64,000 nt of DNA. It comes from Baekduia sp037045385 (GTDB lineage Bacteria > Actinomycetota > Thermoleophilia > Solirubrobacterales > Solirubrobacteraceae). Under the pieces are notes generated by a model. The model did not search any database and was not told the DNA's origin. It was given only the letters and a program-made list of their open reading frames with translations. Position numbers and translations under genes: made by a program. Below, one piece after another: positions 8,074 through 15,809 of this stretch; within the stretch, counting starts at the first letter, position 1; the number at the start of each line of letters is the position of its first letter. Location: NCBI GenBank assembly GCA_037045385.1, contig JBAOHN010000004.1, positions 1 through 64,000 on the forward strand, given 5' to 3'.

Positions 8074-9561
8074 TCAGTCAGCCGGCTCGTTCCGACGGGC
8101 GTGCCACTTGCGAGTCGCCTTGTAGTGCGCCTGGAAGTCCGCATACAGCGCGTCGTACGCGCGCTGGGCCTCAGGGTTCGGCGTGAAGGTCTGCTTCACG
8201 GCGACGCGGTCGGCAATGTCGTCGACCGTGATCGCACCGAGGCCGAGGAACGCGAGCATCGCAGCGCCGCGGACGTTCGCCTGCCGGGGCCCTTCCATCT
8301 GACGGATCTCGCGGCCGAGCACATCGGCGAAGATCTGCGACCAGAGGTCCGAGCTGGCGCCGCCGCCGATGAAGGCGATCGAGTCGTGGCGGCCGGCGAT
8401 CTTCTCGGTGAAGTGCTGCATCCAGCGGACGTTCATCGCGACGCCCTCGAGCGTCGCGCGCATCAGCGAGCCGCGCGTCGCCGTCAGCGAGATGTTCGAG
8501 TACGCGCCACGGATCCGGGCATCGTCTAGCGGCGTCCGCTCGCCGTTCAGCCACGGCGTGAACTGAACGCCGTTCGCACCGAGGCCGGCGGCTTCGGCTT
8601 CGCCGGTCAGCTCCTCGAAGCTGTACTCCGGGAGGTTGAGAAGCACGTCCTTGAGATGGTCGAGCGTTGCGCCGGCAGTCTGCTGCTCGGTCGCGAGCAG
8701 GTACTTGCCCGGTAGCGACGACGGCAGCGCGGCCATCTGGTGCAGGACGTCGGTATTGCGCTTCGGCAGGTGGCATGAGAGCCAGCCCGACGTCCCGATG
8801 TAGAGGTGCGCGGAGCCGTCGGCGACCGCGCCCGATCCGACCGCCGCGGACGTGACGTCCGGTGAGGAGGCGATCACCGGGACCGGCTCGATCCCGAACG
8901 CCGACGCGACCTCCGGCAACAGCTCACCGACGACCGAGTTCGAGGGGATGATCGGCGGCAGCTTGGCCGGGTCCAGGCCGGACATCCGGACGAGCTTCTC
9001 GTCGTAGTGGATGTTCGCGATGTCGCGCGTGTCGGTGCCCCAACACATCGTCGCCGACTCGACCGAGCACTGAACGCGCCCGGTCATCCGCGAGGTCAGG
9101 TAGTCGCCGGGCTCGACGAAGAAGGAGGCCGCGTCGTAGACCGCGGGGCGTTCGTTCTGCAGGAACAGGATCTGGCCGATCGGATCGCGTCCGGCGAGCG
9201 AGGGGGCTCCGCCCGTGGCCCGCAGCCAACGGACGATCTTGCGCGCGTTGTAGCCGACGACGCGCGGACCGGGGCCGCATGCCTCATGGGCGTAACGGCC
9301 ACCACGCCTGTCCATCCAGCTGATCAGGTTGCCGACCGCCTGCCCGTCGGCGTCGACGGGGACGGTCGTCGACCACTGCGCGGTGACGGCGACGGCGACG
9401 ATCGCGTGCGGTTCCGCCGCAGCCGCGAGCGCCTCCTTGCCGGCGGCGATCACCGCCTCCCAGAGGAGCTCCGGATCCTGCTCGGCGCCGCCGTCGCCGG
9501 TGAACTCGATCGGCGTCGATGCGACCCCGATCCCGAGCAGACGGCCGTCGTCGGCGATCAC
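8074..9561 (-). CDS. FGGY-family carbohydrate kinase (xylulokinase-like)
   Basis: 495 residues from the first canonical start (GTG 9561), but the true protein starts earlier. Codons 9562-9603 encode VLSIDLGTGGPKAA, the FGGY phosphate-binding DxGT motif, and there is no ATG, GTG, TTG or CTG in frame from there back to the in-frame stop at 9715-9717. Downstream motifs are intact: WMDRRGGRYAHEACG, FVEPGDYLTSRMTG, TSGWLSCHLP, a C-terminal FIGGGASSDLWSQIFADVLG with ATP-binding glycines, and ANVRGAAMLAFLG. It phosphorylates a sugar or polyol with ATP; the substrate is unknown. Its 5' end abuts corC (stop 9611-9613), suggesting coupled translation from an unusual start codon or an assembly error. 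Confidence 0.88.
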   Translation of the reverse strand: MIADDGRLLGIGVASTPIEFTGDGGAEQDPELLWEAVIAAGKEALAAAAEPHAIVAVAVTAQWSTTVPVDADGQAVGNLISWMDRRGGRYAHEACGPGPRVVGYNARKIVRWLRATGGAPSLAGRDPIGQILFLQNERPAVYDAASFFVEPGDYLTSRMTGRVQCSVESATMCWGTDTRDIANIHYDEKLVRMSGLDPAKLPPIIPSNSVVGELLPEVASAFGIEPVPVIASSPDVTSAAVGSGAVADGSAHLYIGTSGWLSCHLPKRNTDVLHQMAALPSSLPGKYLLATEQQTAGATLDHLKDVLLNLPEYSFEELTGEAEAAGLGANGVQFTPWLNGERTPLDDARIRGAYSNISLTATRGSLMRATLEGVAMNVRWMQHFTEKIAGRHDSIAFIGGGASSDLWSQIFADVLGREIRQMEGPRQANVRGAAMLAFLGLGAITVDDIADRVAVKQTFTPNPEAQRAYDALYADFQAHYKATRKWHARRNEPAD

Positions 9562-9610
9562 GGCGGCCTTGGGACCGCCGGTACCGAGGTCGATCGAGAG
9601 AACCGCGGAT

Positions 9611-10927
9611 TCAGGAACCGGACCCGCCTGCCCCTCGCCGTTCGCTGATCCGGACCGCCTCGATCCGGTTCTCGCGGACCGACTCGACCCGGATCGCGTA
9701 ACCGCCCGTGCTGACTACGTCGCCGCGCTGCGGCAGCCGCCCGAGCTCGGTGAAGACGAGGCCGCCGACCGAGGTGTAGTCCTCGGGGTCGGCAGGCAGC
9801 TCGAGGCCATGGTCGAGCAGGTCGGTCACGGCCACGTGCCCGCGGACGTACCAGTCGCCGTTCGCGAGCCGGCGGACCTGGCCACCGGCCGGGTCGGTCT
9901 CGTCGTCGATCTCGCCGACGACCTCCTCGATGATGTCCTCGACGGTGACGATCCCGCTGACGCGGCCGTACTCGTCGACGACGACGGCCATCGTCGCGCG
10001 GTTGCGCTGGAGGTCGGCGAGCAGATCGTCGAGCGGGCGCGTCTCCGGCACGATCACCGCGTCACGGACGAGCGGCTCGATCTCCGCCTCCGGCCCTTCG
10101 TTGAGCAGCGCGCTGGCGAGCGAGTTCGAGTGGATGATCCCGCGGACCTTGTCGCGGTTGTCATCCTCGATCACAAGCAGCCGCGTGTGGCCCGAGGAGA
10201 TGCAGCGCCGCAGCGCGGCCTCGATCCCATCGGCGAGGTCGACGGTCACCACGGCCGGGATCGGGGTCATCACCTGACGCGCGTCCTGCTCGTGGAGGTG
10301 GAAGACGCCGCTCAGCATCCCGGCCTCGCCGGCGTCGAGCGTGCCGCCGGCACGCGCCTGCGCGATCAGGATCCGCAGCTCCTCGGGGGTCGCGTCATCC
10401 TCGCCAATCTTCCCCGGGTCGATCCGGATCAGCCGCAGCATCGCGTTCGAGACCGCCGTCAACATCGAGACGAACGGCCCGAGCAGCAGGGTGAAGAGGC
10501 GCAGCGGCCTGGCGATCAGCATCGTCGTCCGCTCCGGGTGGACGATCGATGCGATCTTCGGCACCTGCTCGCCGACGGTGATGTGCGAGGCCGTCGCGAC
10601 GATGTACGCGAGCGCCAGCGCGAGCGCGACCGACGCGCCGTGACCGACGACCTCGCCGAACAGCGGCTCGAACAGCCTGGCGAGCGCCGGCTCGCCGAGG
10701 AAGCCGATGCCGAGCGACGCGAGCGTGATCCCGACCTGGCACGACGACAGGTACTGGTTCATGTCCTCGTGCAGCGCGAGCGCGCGGCGAGCAGGCGCCG
10801 ATCCATCATCGGCCAGGTCCTGCAATCGGCTGCGGCTCGAGCGCACGAGCGCGAACTCGGCGGCCACGAAGAAGCCGTTCACGAGTATCAGCCCGCCCAT
10901 CGCGAGCAGCAACAGGGCAGAACTCAT
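9611..10927 (-). CDS. CNNM/CorC-type transporter with CBS pair
   Basis: 438 residues. Residues 1-190 are a DUF21/CNNM transmembrane domain starting MSSALLLLAMGGLILVNGFFVAAEFALV with the conserved SR.. turn after helix 1. Then come two CBS motifs (MTPIPAVVTVD...; MAVVVDEYGRVSGIVTVEDI) and a C-terminal CorC_HlyC domain (ANGDWYVRGHVAVTDL). Family members export or regulate magnesium/cobalt or are annotated as hemolysins; ion specificity cannot be read here. It precedes the FGGY kinase on the same strand. Confidence 0.93.
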   Translation of the reverse strand: MSSALLLLAMGGLILVNGFFVAAEFALVRSSRSRLQDLADDGSAPARRALALHEDMNQYLSSCQVGITLASLGIGFLGEPALARLFEPLFGEVVGHGASVALALALAYIVATASHITVGEQVPKIASIVHPERTTMLIARPLRLFTLLLGPFVSMLTAVSNAMLRLIRIDPGKIGEDDATPEELRILIAQARAGGTLDAGEAGMLSGVFHLHEQDARQVMTPIPAVVTVDLADGIEAALRRCISSGHTRLLVIEDDNRDKVRGIIHSNSLASALLNEGPEAEIEPLVRDAVIVPETRPLDDLLADLQRNRATMAVVVDEYGRVSGIVTVEDIIEEVVGEIDDETDPAGGQVRRLANGDWYVRGHVAVTDLLDHGLELPADPEDYTSVGGLVFTELGRLPQRGDVVSTGGYAIRVESVRENRIEAVRISERRGAGGSGS

Positions 10928-11038
10928 GCTGCGCGATCCGCTGCCGGAGGCGAGGTTGCCCGATCGGGGCGGCGACTTCGAGGTAGGTCGTCGTTCATGG
11001 AACGCGCCGCGTCAACTTAGCAGCGGCTGCGGGCGCCG

Positions 11039-11329
11039 TCAGTCCGGCAGCCCGGCGATCGCGGTCGCGAGGTCGACGTCGAGGCTTGTGAGTCCACCCT
11101 CGCTGTGGGTCGAGATGCTGACGTGCAGCCGGTTCCAGCTGTGCAGATGGAGGTCGGGATGGTGCCCGGCGTCCTCCGCGAGCGCGGCGATCGCGTTCAG
11201 ACGATCGAGCGCCGCGGGGAAGTCGTCGAACTCGGCGTCGAGTACCAGCGCCTCCCCCGCTCGCTGCCAGCCGCCGACCAAACCGGCCAGCGCCTCGTCG
11301 ATCTCCTGATCGCTCAATCTGCCTGCCAT
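11039..11329 (-). CDS. Pterin-4a-carbinolamine dehydratase
   Basis: 96 residues, typical length. The active-site signature AEDAGHHPDLHLHSWNRL with downstream SEGGLTSLDVDLA is the PCD pattern (three conserved His). It dehydrates 4a-hydroxytetrahydropterin after aromatic amino acid hydroxylation; bacterial copies without a hydroxylase neighbour may serve molybdopterin or other pterin chemistry. GGAGGGCGAGG precedes the ATG. Its start lies 14 bases from the start of the divergent next gene. Confidence 0.93.
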   Translation of the reverse strand: MAGRLSDQEIDEALAGLVGGWQRAGEALVLDAEFDDFPAALDRLNAIAALAEDAGHHPDLHLHSWNRLHVSISTHSEGGLTSLDVDLATAIAGLPD

Positions 11330-11343
11330 ATCCTCGCCCTCCG

Positions 11344-12228
11344 ATGCGGATCGTCAGTCTCGTGCCCCACGCGACCGAGTTGCTGTTCGCGCTCGGCCTC
11401 GGCGACCAGGTGGTCGGGGTCACCCACGAGTGTGACTACCCGGAGGAAGCGCTGTCGCAACGGCACGTGACCCGCGACCTGCTCCCCAAGGGCCTGTCTC
11501 AGGCCGAGATCGACGCGGCCGTCCGCGAGCGCACCGACCGCGGCGAGGCGATCTACGCCCTCGACGAGGATCTGCTCGCCGACCTCGAGCCGACGCTGAT
11601 CGTCACGCAAGCGCTGTGCCCGGTCTGCGCCGTCTCCTACGACGACGTGCGCGCGATCGCCGAGCGCCTCGACCCGCAGCCGCAGGTGATCGCGCTCGAT
11701 CCGAAGACGCTCGGCGAGACGATGGGCGACATCCGCACCGTCTCGCAGGCGACCAAGACCCGCGATGCGGCGCTCGAGCTGGTCGCACGCCAGCGATCGC
11801 GGATCGACAAGGTGAAGGTTGCGGTCCGTAAAGAGCGCCGGCCGGACGTGGTCGCGATCGAGTGGTTCGATCCGGTCTTCGTCGCCGGCCATTGGACGCC
11901 GCAGCTGATCGAGCTTGCCGGCGGCACCGATGTGCTCGGCTTCGCCGGCGAGCCGTCCGAGCAGATGAGCTGGGATCTGCTGCGTGCCGCCAAGCCGGAG
12001 ATCGTGCTCTGCATCCCGTGCGGCTACGACGCGGCGGGATCGCTGGACCAGGCGCGGCTCTTCGAGGACGAGCTGCGGTCGCTCGGCGCCCGACGGATCG
12101 TCGCGCTCGACGCGTCCGCGTACTTCTCGCGCCCCGGCCCCCGGCTCGTCGACGGCCTCGAGACGCTCGCGCACGTGCTCCACCCGAGCGCCGTGCCGGA
12201 CGCCCCCGGCGTCGTGCTCGAGCTCTAG
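11344..12228 (+). CDS. Cobalamin-binding-like periplasmic-binding-fold protein without signal peptide
   Basis: 294 residues starting MRIVSLVPHATELLFALGLG, the start of the BtuF/FecB-type class III binding fold, with GVTHECDYP, VTQALCPVCAVSYDDV and AIEWFDPVFVAGHWTPQLIELAGG. Unlike transport BtuF there is no signal peptide or lipobox, and no permease or ATPase gene is adjacent. It matches the cytosolic cobalamin-binding-like group common in actinobacteria and Deinococcus; the ligand is inferred. TATCCT at 11329-11334 may be its -10 box, and it overlaps the start codon of the divergent PCD gene. Confidence 0.8.
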   Translation: MRIVSLVPHATELLFALGLGDQVVGVTHECDYPEEALSQRHVTRDLLPKGLSQAEIDAAVRERTDRGEAIYALDEDLLADLEPTLIVTQALCPVCAVSYDDVRAIAERLDPQPQVIALDPKTLGETMGDIRTVSQATKTRDAALELVARQRSRIDKVKVAVRKERRPDVVAIEWFDPVFVAGHWTPQLIELAGGTDVLGFAGEPSEQMSWDLLRAAKPEIVLCIPCGYDAAGSLDQARLFEDELRSLGARRIVALDASAYFSRPGPRLVDGLETLAHVLHPSAVPDAPGVVLEL

Positions 12229-13022
12229 GTGACGTTGAGCAGACTGTGCGGCGTCTGCGCGATCGCAATCGCAGCCGCGACCGCGACCGCTGAGAGCGCC
12301 CCGCAGAGCCCGTAGCCGAGCGCTTCGTTGCGACGCTTCACCGCCTCGCCGAAGGCGAGCGCGGCGAGCACGCCGCCGATCAGACCGCCGACATGGCCGC
12401 CCCAGGCAATGTTCGGGATCACGAAACCGATCGCGAGGTTGATCAGCAGCAGCGCACCGAGCCCGCCACTGAACGGATCCATCCCGCGGCGGCGCAGCTC
12501 GACCATCATCGCGCCGACGATCCCGAAGACCGCACCAGATGCGCCGACGACCGGCTGGGTGGTCGTCTGCGCGAGCGCACCCATCGACCCCCAGAGCAGC
12601 GCCGTCCCGTAGATCGCCGCGAAGCGGCCGGAGCCGAGGCTCAGCTCGAGCTCACGACCGATGATCCACAGCAGGTACATGTTGAAGCCGAGGTGCAGCC
12701 AACCGCCGTGCATGAACCCGGTCGTGACGAGCCGCCAGTACTCACCATCGGCGATCTCGTAGCCGCGGAGCGCGAAATGTCCGAACAGCGAGCGGTTCGC
12801 CAGGTACGCGATCACGCAGGCGACGATGATCGCGACCGTCACCCGCGGCTCGGCTGCACCGCCGAGAGTCGCCGCGGTCCGCACCTTCGTCTTCTGCCGC
12901 GAGCAGTCCGGGCAGCGCATGCCGACCGGGGTCGTCGTCATGCAGTCCGGGCAGATCGGGTTGCCGCAGTTCGAGCACGAGACGCCGGTCTCGACGTTCG
13001 GGTGCCGGTAGCAGGTCGCCAT
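12225..13022 (-). CDS. Rhomboid intramembrane serine protease with N-terminal zinc-ribbon
   Basis: 265 residues. Residues 1-45 carry paired Cys/His (CYRHPNVETGVSCSNCGNP, CPDCMTTTPVGMRCPDC), a B-box-like zinc ribbon typical of actinobacterial rhomboids. The membrane domain has the catalytic Ser in VVGASGAVFGIVG and the catalytic His in WGGHVGGLIGG, so the dyad is intact. It should cleave membrane-spanning substrates within the bilayer. Its stop overlaps the stop of the converging gene in a shared CTAG (12225-12228). Confidence 0.95.
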   Translation of the reverse strand: MATCYRHPNVETGVSCSNCGNPICPDCMTTTPVGMRCPDCSRQKTKVRTAATLGGAAEPRVTVAIIVACVIAYLANRSLFGHFALRGYEIADGEYWRLVTTGFMHGGWLHLGFNMYLLWIIGRELELSLGSGRFAAIYGTALLWGSMGALAQTTTQPVVGASGAVFGIVGAMMVELRRRGMDPFSGGLGALLLINLAIGFVIPNIAWGGHVGGLIGGVLAALAFGEAVKRRNEALGYGLCGALSAVAVAAAIAIAQTPHSLLNVT

Positions 13023-13054
13023 CCCGGAGGACCGTAGCGGTGGCGCGACGCCGC

Positions 13055-13405
13055 TTACCGATCGAGCAGTCGCCGCGCCTCGGTGACGATCGCCTTCATC
13101 GTCTCCTCGGCGAAGTCGGCCGGCGTGTCGGCGGCGGCGACGCGGCGCTTGTGATTGCGCCGCATCCGCAGCGCGACGAGCCCGGCGCCCGCGGCCGTCC
13201 CAAGCGCGGCCGCGGCGACCGGGCGGACCCAGTTGCGCGGGTCGTGCATCGCGCTGAGCTCCCAGTTCTCGAGCTCTTCGGCCGCCATCCCGGCGAGGTC
13301 GGTCAGCGTCGACTCGAGCCGCTCGATCAGCCGTTCCGGCGGCTCGACCGGCGCGAACGCCTGCTGCAGCATCGCTTCGAGGTCGGTCGAGAAGGCGTCG
13401 CTCAT
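13055..13405 (-). CDS. Small single-pass membrane protein next to an ECF sigma factor (candidate anti-sigma)
   Basis: 116 residues: a helical acidic N-terminal half (LEAMLQQAFAPVEPPERLIERLESTL), one membrane segment around residues 61-80 (VRPVAAAALGTAAGAGLVAL) followed by basic residues, and a helical tail. It starts one base after the stop of the sigma gene. Size, topology and linkage fit a membrane anti-sigma factor, but no zinc motif (HxxxCxxC) is present, so the role is inference from context only. Confidence 0.8.
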   Translation of the reverse strand: MSDAFSTDLEAMLQQAFAPVEPPERLIERLESTLTDLAGMAAEELENWELSAMHDPRNWVRPVAAAALGTAAGAGLVALRMRRNHKRRVAAADTPADFAEETMKAIVTEARRLLDR

Positions 13406-13406
13406 C

Positions 13407-13928
13407 TCATGCTCCCTGCGCGGTCATCAGCTCTTCGAGCTGCTTGATGGCGCGGTGCAGCAGCACCTTCGTCGCCCCGTCGGTCTTGCCCATCGCGCGC
13501 GCAATCTCGCGGTTGTCCATCCCGAGCGCGAAGCGCATGATCAGCGCCTCGCGGCGGTCGTCGGGCAGCTCCTTGACCTTCTCCAGCACGCGCTGCAGCT
13601 CGTCGCGGCCCTCGACCAGGTCCTCGGTCGTGTGCGTTGCGCGGTACTGCTCGGAATCGTCGAGGTGCGTCTGCGGCTTGCGCGAGCGGTCGCGGTACAG
13701 ATTCGCGGCGAGGTTGTGCGCGATCCGGATCAGCCATGGCCGCAGCGGCCGCCCATCGGACTCTGCGATCGCCCGCTCCAAATGGCGGTAGGCCTGGAGG
13801 AAGGTCTGCTCGGTCAGGTCCTCGGCGTCGTGGTGGTTGCCGACCCGGTAGTACGCGTACGAGTAGACGTCGCGCAGGTGCGCCTTGTAGAGATCGGTGA
13901 AGGCGGCGTCGAGCCGGGCCTTGTCCAC
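13407..13928 (-). CDS. ECF-type RNA polymerase sigma factor
   Basis: 173 residues from GTG 13928. The sigma-2 region is YSYAYYRVGNHHDAEDLTEQTFLQAYRHL with the DAEDLTQ-like core-binding motif; the sigma-4 region is DDRREALIMRFALGMDNREI, then ARAMGKTDGATKVLLHRAIK, a helix-turn-helix. It directs RNA polymerase to a specific regulon. It lies 10 bases downstream of the acyltransferase gene and 1 base before a membrane protein that may control it. Reading frames further upstream in this frame overlap plsC and are not coding. Confidence 0.92.
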   Translation of the reverse strand: MDKARLDAAFTDLYKAHLRDVYSYAYYRVGNHHDAEDLTEQTFLQAYRHLERAIAESDGRPLRPWLIRIAHNLAANLYRDRSRKPQTHLDDSEQYRATHTTEDLVEGRDELQRVLEKVKELPDDRREALIMRFALGMDNREIARAMGKTDGATKVLLHRAIKQLEELMTAQGA

Positions 13929-13938
13929 GCACGGCAAT

Positions 13939-14721
13939 CTACCCGCCGCGGACGAAGCGCCGTTCGCGCTCGGGCTGCTCGGCGGGCGCCGGCAGCTGCT
14001 TGCGCGGCTCGCCGCCGAGCCACTGCCACTGCAGCTCGACGCACGGCCAGACGCGATCGGTGACGGCGCCGGCGAGCTCGGCCGACGGCTGCTCGACCTG
14101 CGGGAAGCGGATCGGAGCGCCGGCGCGGACGCTGACCTTGTGCGGGCGCACGCGCCAGCCCCTGCGGACGTTCTCGGTGCCGATGATCGCGACCGGGACG
14201 ACGGGAGCGCCGGTCTCGAGCGCCAGCCGCCCGACGCCACGTTTGGGGTCGGCGAGACCGCCCGGCCGGATCCGGGTGCCCTCGGGAAAGATCAGGAGAA
14301 CGTCGCCGCGGTCGAGCACCTCACGGGCGGTCGCCATCGCATCGGCGTCGCCGTTGCCGCGATCGACCGGGAACGCGCCGAGGCTGCTCAGGATCCAGGC
14401 GACGAGCCGGTGCTTGAACAGTTCCTTCTTCGCGACGTAGTACATCGGCCGCCGGGCGAGCGTGCCGATGATGAACGGGTCGAGGAAGGACCGGTGGTTC
14501 GCGGCGACGATCACGGCGCCTTCGGCCGGGATGTGCTCGCGGCCGACGCGCAGCATCCGGAAGTACAGGTGGAAGAACGGCTGGAGGATGCCGCGTGCGA
14601 ACCAGTACATCAGCGGGTTGACGCCGCGCGAGCGGGTGGCGGCGTGGAGCGCGGTGCTGGCCTGCGGTGCCCGGGTCGCGGGCGCGGACTCCGGTGCTGG
14701 GACGAGATCGGTACCGGGCAT
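13939..14721 (-). CDS. 1-acyl-sn-glycerol-3-phosphate acyltransferase family protein
   Basis: 260 residues from ATG 14721, preceded by GGAGGAG at a spacing of about 13. Motif I NHRSFLD (HX4D-like catalytic pair), motif III FPEGTRIRPGG and motif IV VPVAIIGTENV define the PlsC family. The segment RPMYYVAKKELFKHRLVAWIL is the usual membrane-proximal helix. It transfers an acyl chain to lysophosphatidate or a related lipid at the membrane. It is followed closely by the ECF sigma factor gene, so the two may be co-expressed. Confidence 0.92.
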   Translation of the reverse strand: MPGTDLVPAPESAPATRAPQASTALHAATRSRGVNPLMYWFARGILQPFFHLYFRMLRVGREHIPAEGAVIVAANHRSFLDPFIIGTLARRPMYYVAKKELFKHRLVAWILSSLGAFPVDRGNGDADAMATAREVLDRGDVLLIFPEGTRIRPGGLADPKRGVGRLALETGAPVVPVAIIGTENVRRGWRVRPHKVSVRAGAPIRFPQVEQPSAELAGAVTDRVWPCVELQWQWLGGEPRKQLPAPAEQPERERRFVRGG

Positions 14722-14774
14722 CTGCTGATCGGTACTCCTCCGGCCGGACGTGGTTACAGCGCAGGTAGTCTCAT

Positions 14775-14822
14775 CGTTGGACGAAGGCCAAGCCTTCGTC
14801 CGACGCAAAGGGCCGAAGGCCC
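14775..14822. repeat. Two hairpins upstream of tRNA-Thr
   Basis: 14775-14805 is a 14-bp stem with one wobble (inner GGACGAAGGC / GCCTTCGTCC, loop CAA). 14810-14822 is GGGCC-GAA-GGCCC. They lie between the plsC start and the tRNA. The function is unknown; possibly processing or insulation of the tRNA transcript. Confidence 0.5.
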
Positions 14823-14830
14823 GTGAGCGC

Positions 14831-14904
14831 GCCCGAGTAGCTCAGCTGGCCAGAGCACCTGTCTTGTAAACAGGGGGTCCGGGGTTCGAATCCCCGCTCG
14901 GGCT
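14831..14904 (+). tRNA. tRNA-Thr (anticodon TGT)
   Basis: 74 nt. The acceptor stem GCCCGAG / CTCGGGC pairs perfectly, the D-arm reads AGCTCAGCTGGCCAGAGC, the anticodon stem CCTGT / ACAGG holds the loop CTTGTAA with anticodon TGT, and the T-arm GGGGTTCGAATCCCC is intact. CCA is not encoded. Confidence 0.97.
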
Positions 14905-14954
14905 CTTTCGTCCGTCGCGGCCGAGGCACAGGTGTCCGCTGCCGGACGGCCCGA

Positions 14955-14960
14955 TACGGT
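14955..14960 (+). promoter_or_regulatory. Candidate -10 box for a leaderless transcript
   Basis: TACGGT (TANNNT) ends 6 bases before ATG 14967. No Shine-Dalgarno site is present. Confidence 0.45.
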
Positions 14961-14966
14961 CTCGCG

Positions 14967-15806
14967 ATGCGCCGTTCCGCGATCGTCCCCGCCGTCGTGA
15001 TCGCGCTGTTGGGCGCGGCGGGGTGCGGTTCCGGCGACGACGGCGGCCCATTGACCAGGGCGGAAGCGACCGCCCAGGCAAATGCGATCTGCCGGGCGGC
15101 GACCGCGAAGATCAACGCCTACGTCGAAGGGACACAGGCGCCGTCGGCGCCGGAAGAGACACAGGCCGCGCTTCGGCAAGACGTCCTGGTCGCGCGTGCC
15201 GCATCGACGGCGCTGTCCGAGCTCGCGGTTCCCGCTGACGGCCGCGCCGATTTCGAGCGCTTCGCGACCGGCGTCAGCGACTTCGCGGACGCGAATCAGA
15301 CCTTCGTCTCGGCGATCGACGCCAAGGACCGGCGCGGAGTGCAGGCGGGCTCCCGTGACGCGGTCGCCGCCGGCAAAGAGGCGGAGAAGGGAGCCAAGGC
15401 CTACGGACTCGCGGACTGTCCTCCACCGACCACGGCCACAGCATTCGCCGACAAGGACGCGGCGAGCGCCCCATCGGTCGACCCGGTTGGTCGATGGACC
15501 GGCGAAGTTCTGCAGACGAATGCCGACGGCAAGCAATACCGGTACAGCGCGACGATGACGGTCGCGTTCGTTGGCGAACGTGGCGTCGTGTCGGGCACCG
15601 TCCGGTATCCGAGCTTCCCCTGCGGCGGCGACATTGTGTATCTCCGAACCGACGTTGACCGGTTCTACTTCCGAGAGCGGATCACGTCCAACGAGTCGAA
15701 GTGCCCGAGTGGAGGGCGCATCCGGGCGACCGTCCGGGGCGACGAGATGGCGTGGCGTTGGACCCGCGGCACGATCGCCGTCGCCGGCATCCTCAAGCGC
15801 CGCTGA
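14967..15806 (+). CDS. Lipoprotein with Cys-bounded helical domain
   Basis: 279 residues. The signal ends in the lipobox LLGAAGC (Cys 20). About residues 30-150 form a helical domain starting ATAQANAICRAATAKI and ending KAYGLADC, with a PADGRADFERFATGV segment between. The same layout occurs in the secreted protein at 50032. The C-terminal 110 residues are beta-rich (VGRWTGEVLQTNADGKQYRYSA...), like small lipocalin- or META-like barrels. The function is not recognised. The gene stands alone behind the tRNA. Confidence 0.88.
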   Translation: MRRSAIVPAVVIALLGAAGCGSGDDGGPLTRAEATAQANAICRAATAKINAYVEGTQAPSAPEETQAALRQDVLVARAASTALSELAVPADGRADFERFATGVSDFADANQTFVSAIDAKDRRGVQAGSRDAVAAGKEAEKGAKAYGLADCPPPTTATAFADKDAASAPSVDPVGRWTGEVLQTNADGKQYRYSATMTVAFVGERGVVSGTVRYPSFPCGGDIVYLRTDVDRFYFRERITSNESKCPSGGRIRATVRGDEMAWRWTRGTIAVAGILKRR

Positions 15807-15809
15807 CCG

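Noticed and set aside
9329..11020. A 563-codon plus-strand frame across corC and the kinase
   Set aside because: Antisense of two recognised genes, His/Asp/Arg-rich, no motifs.
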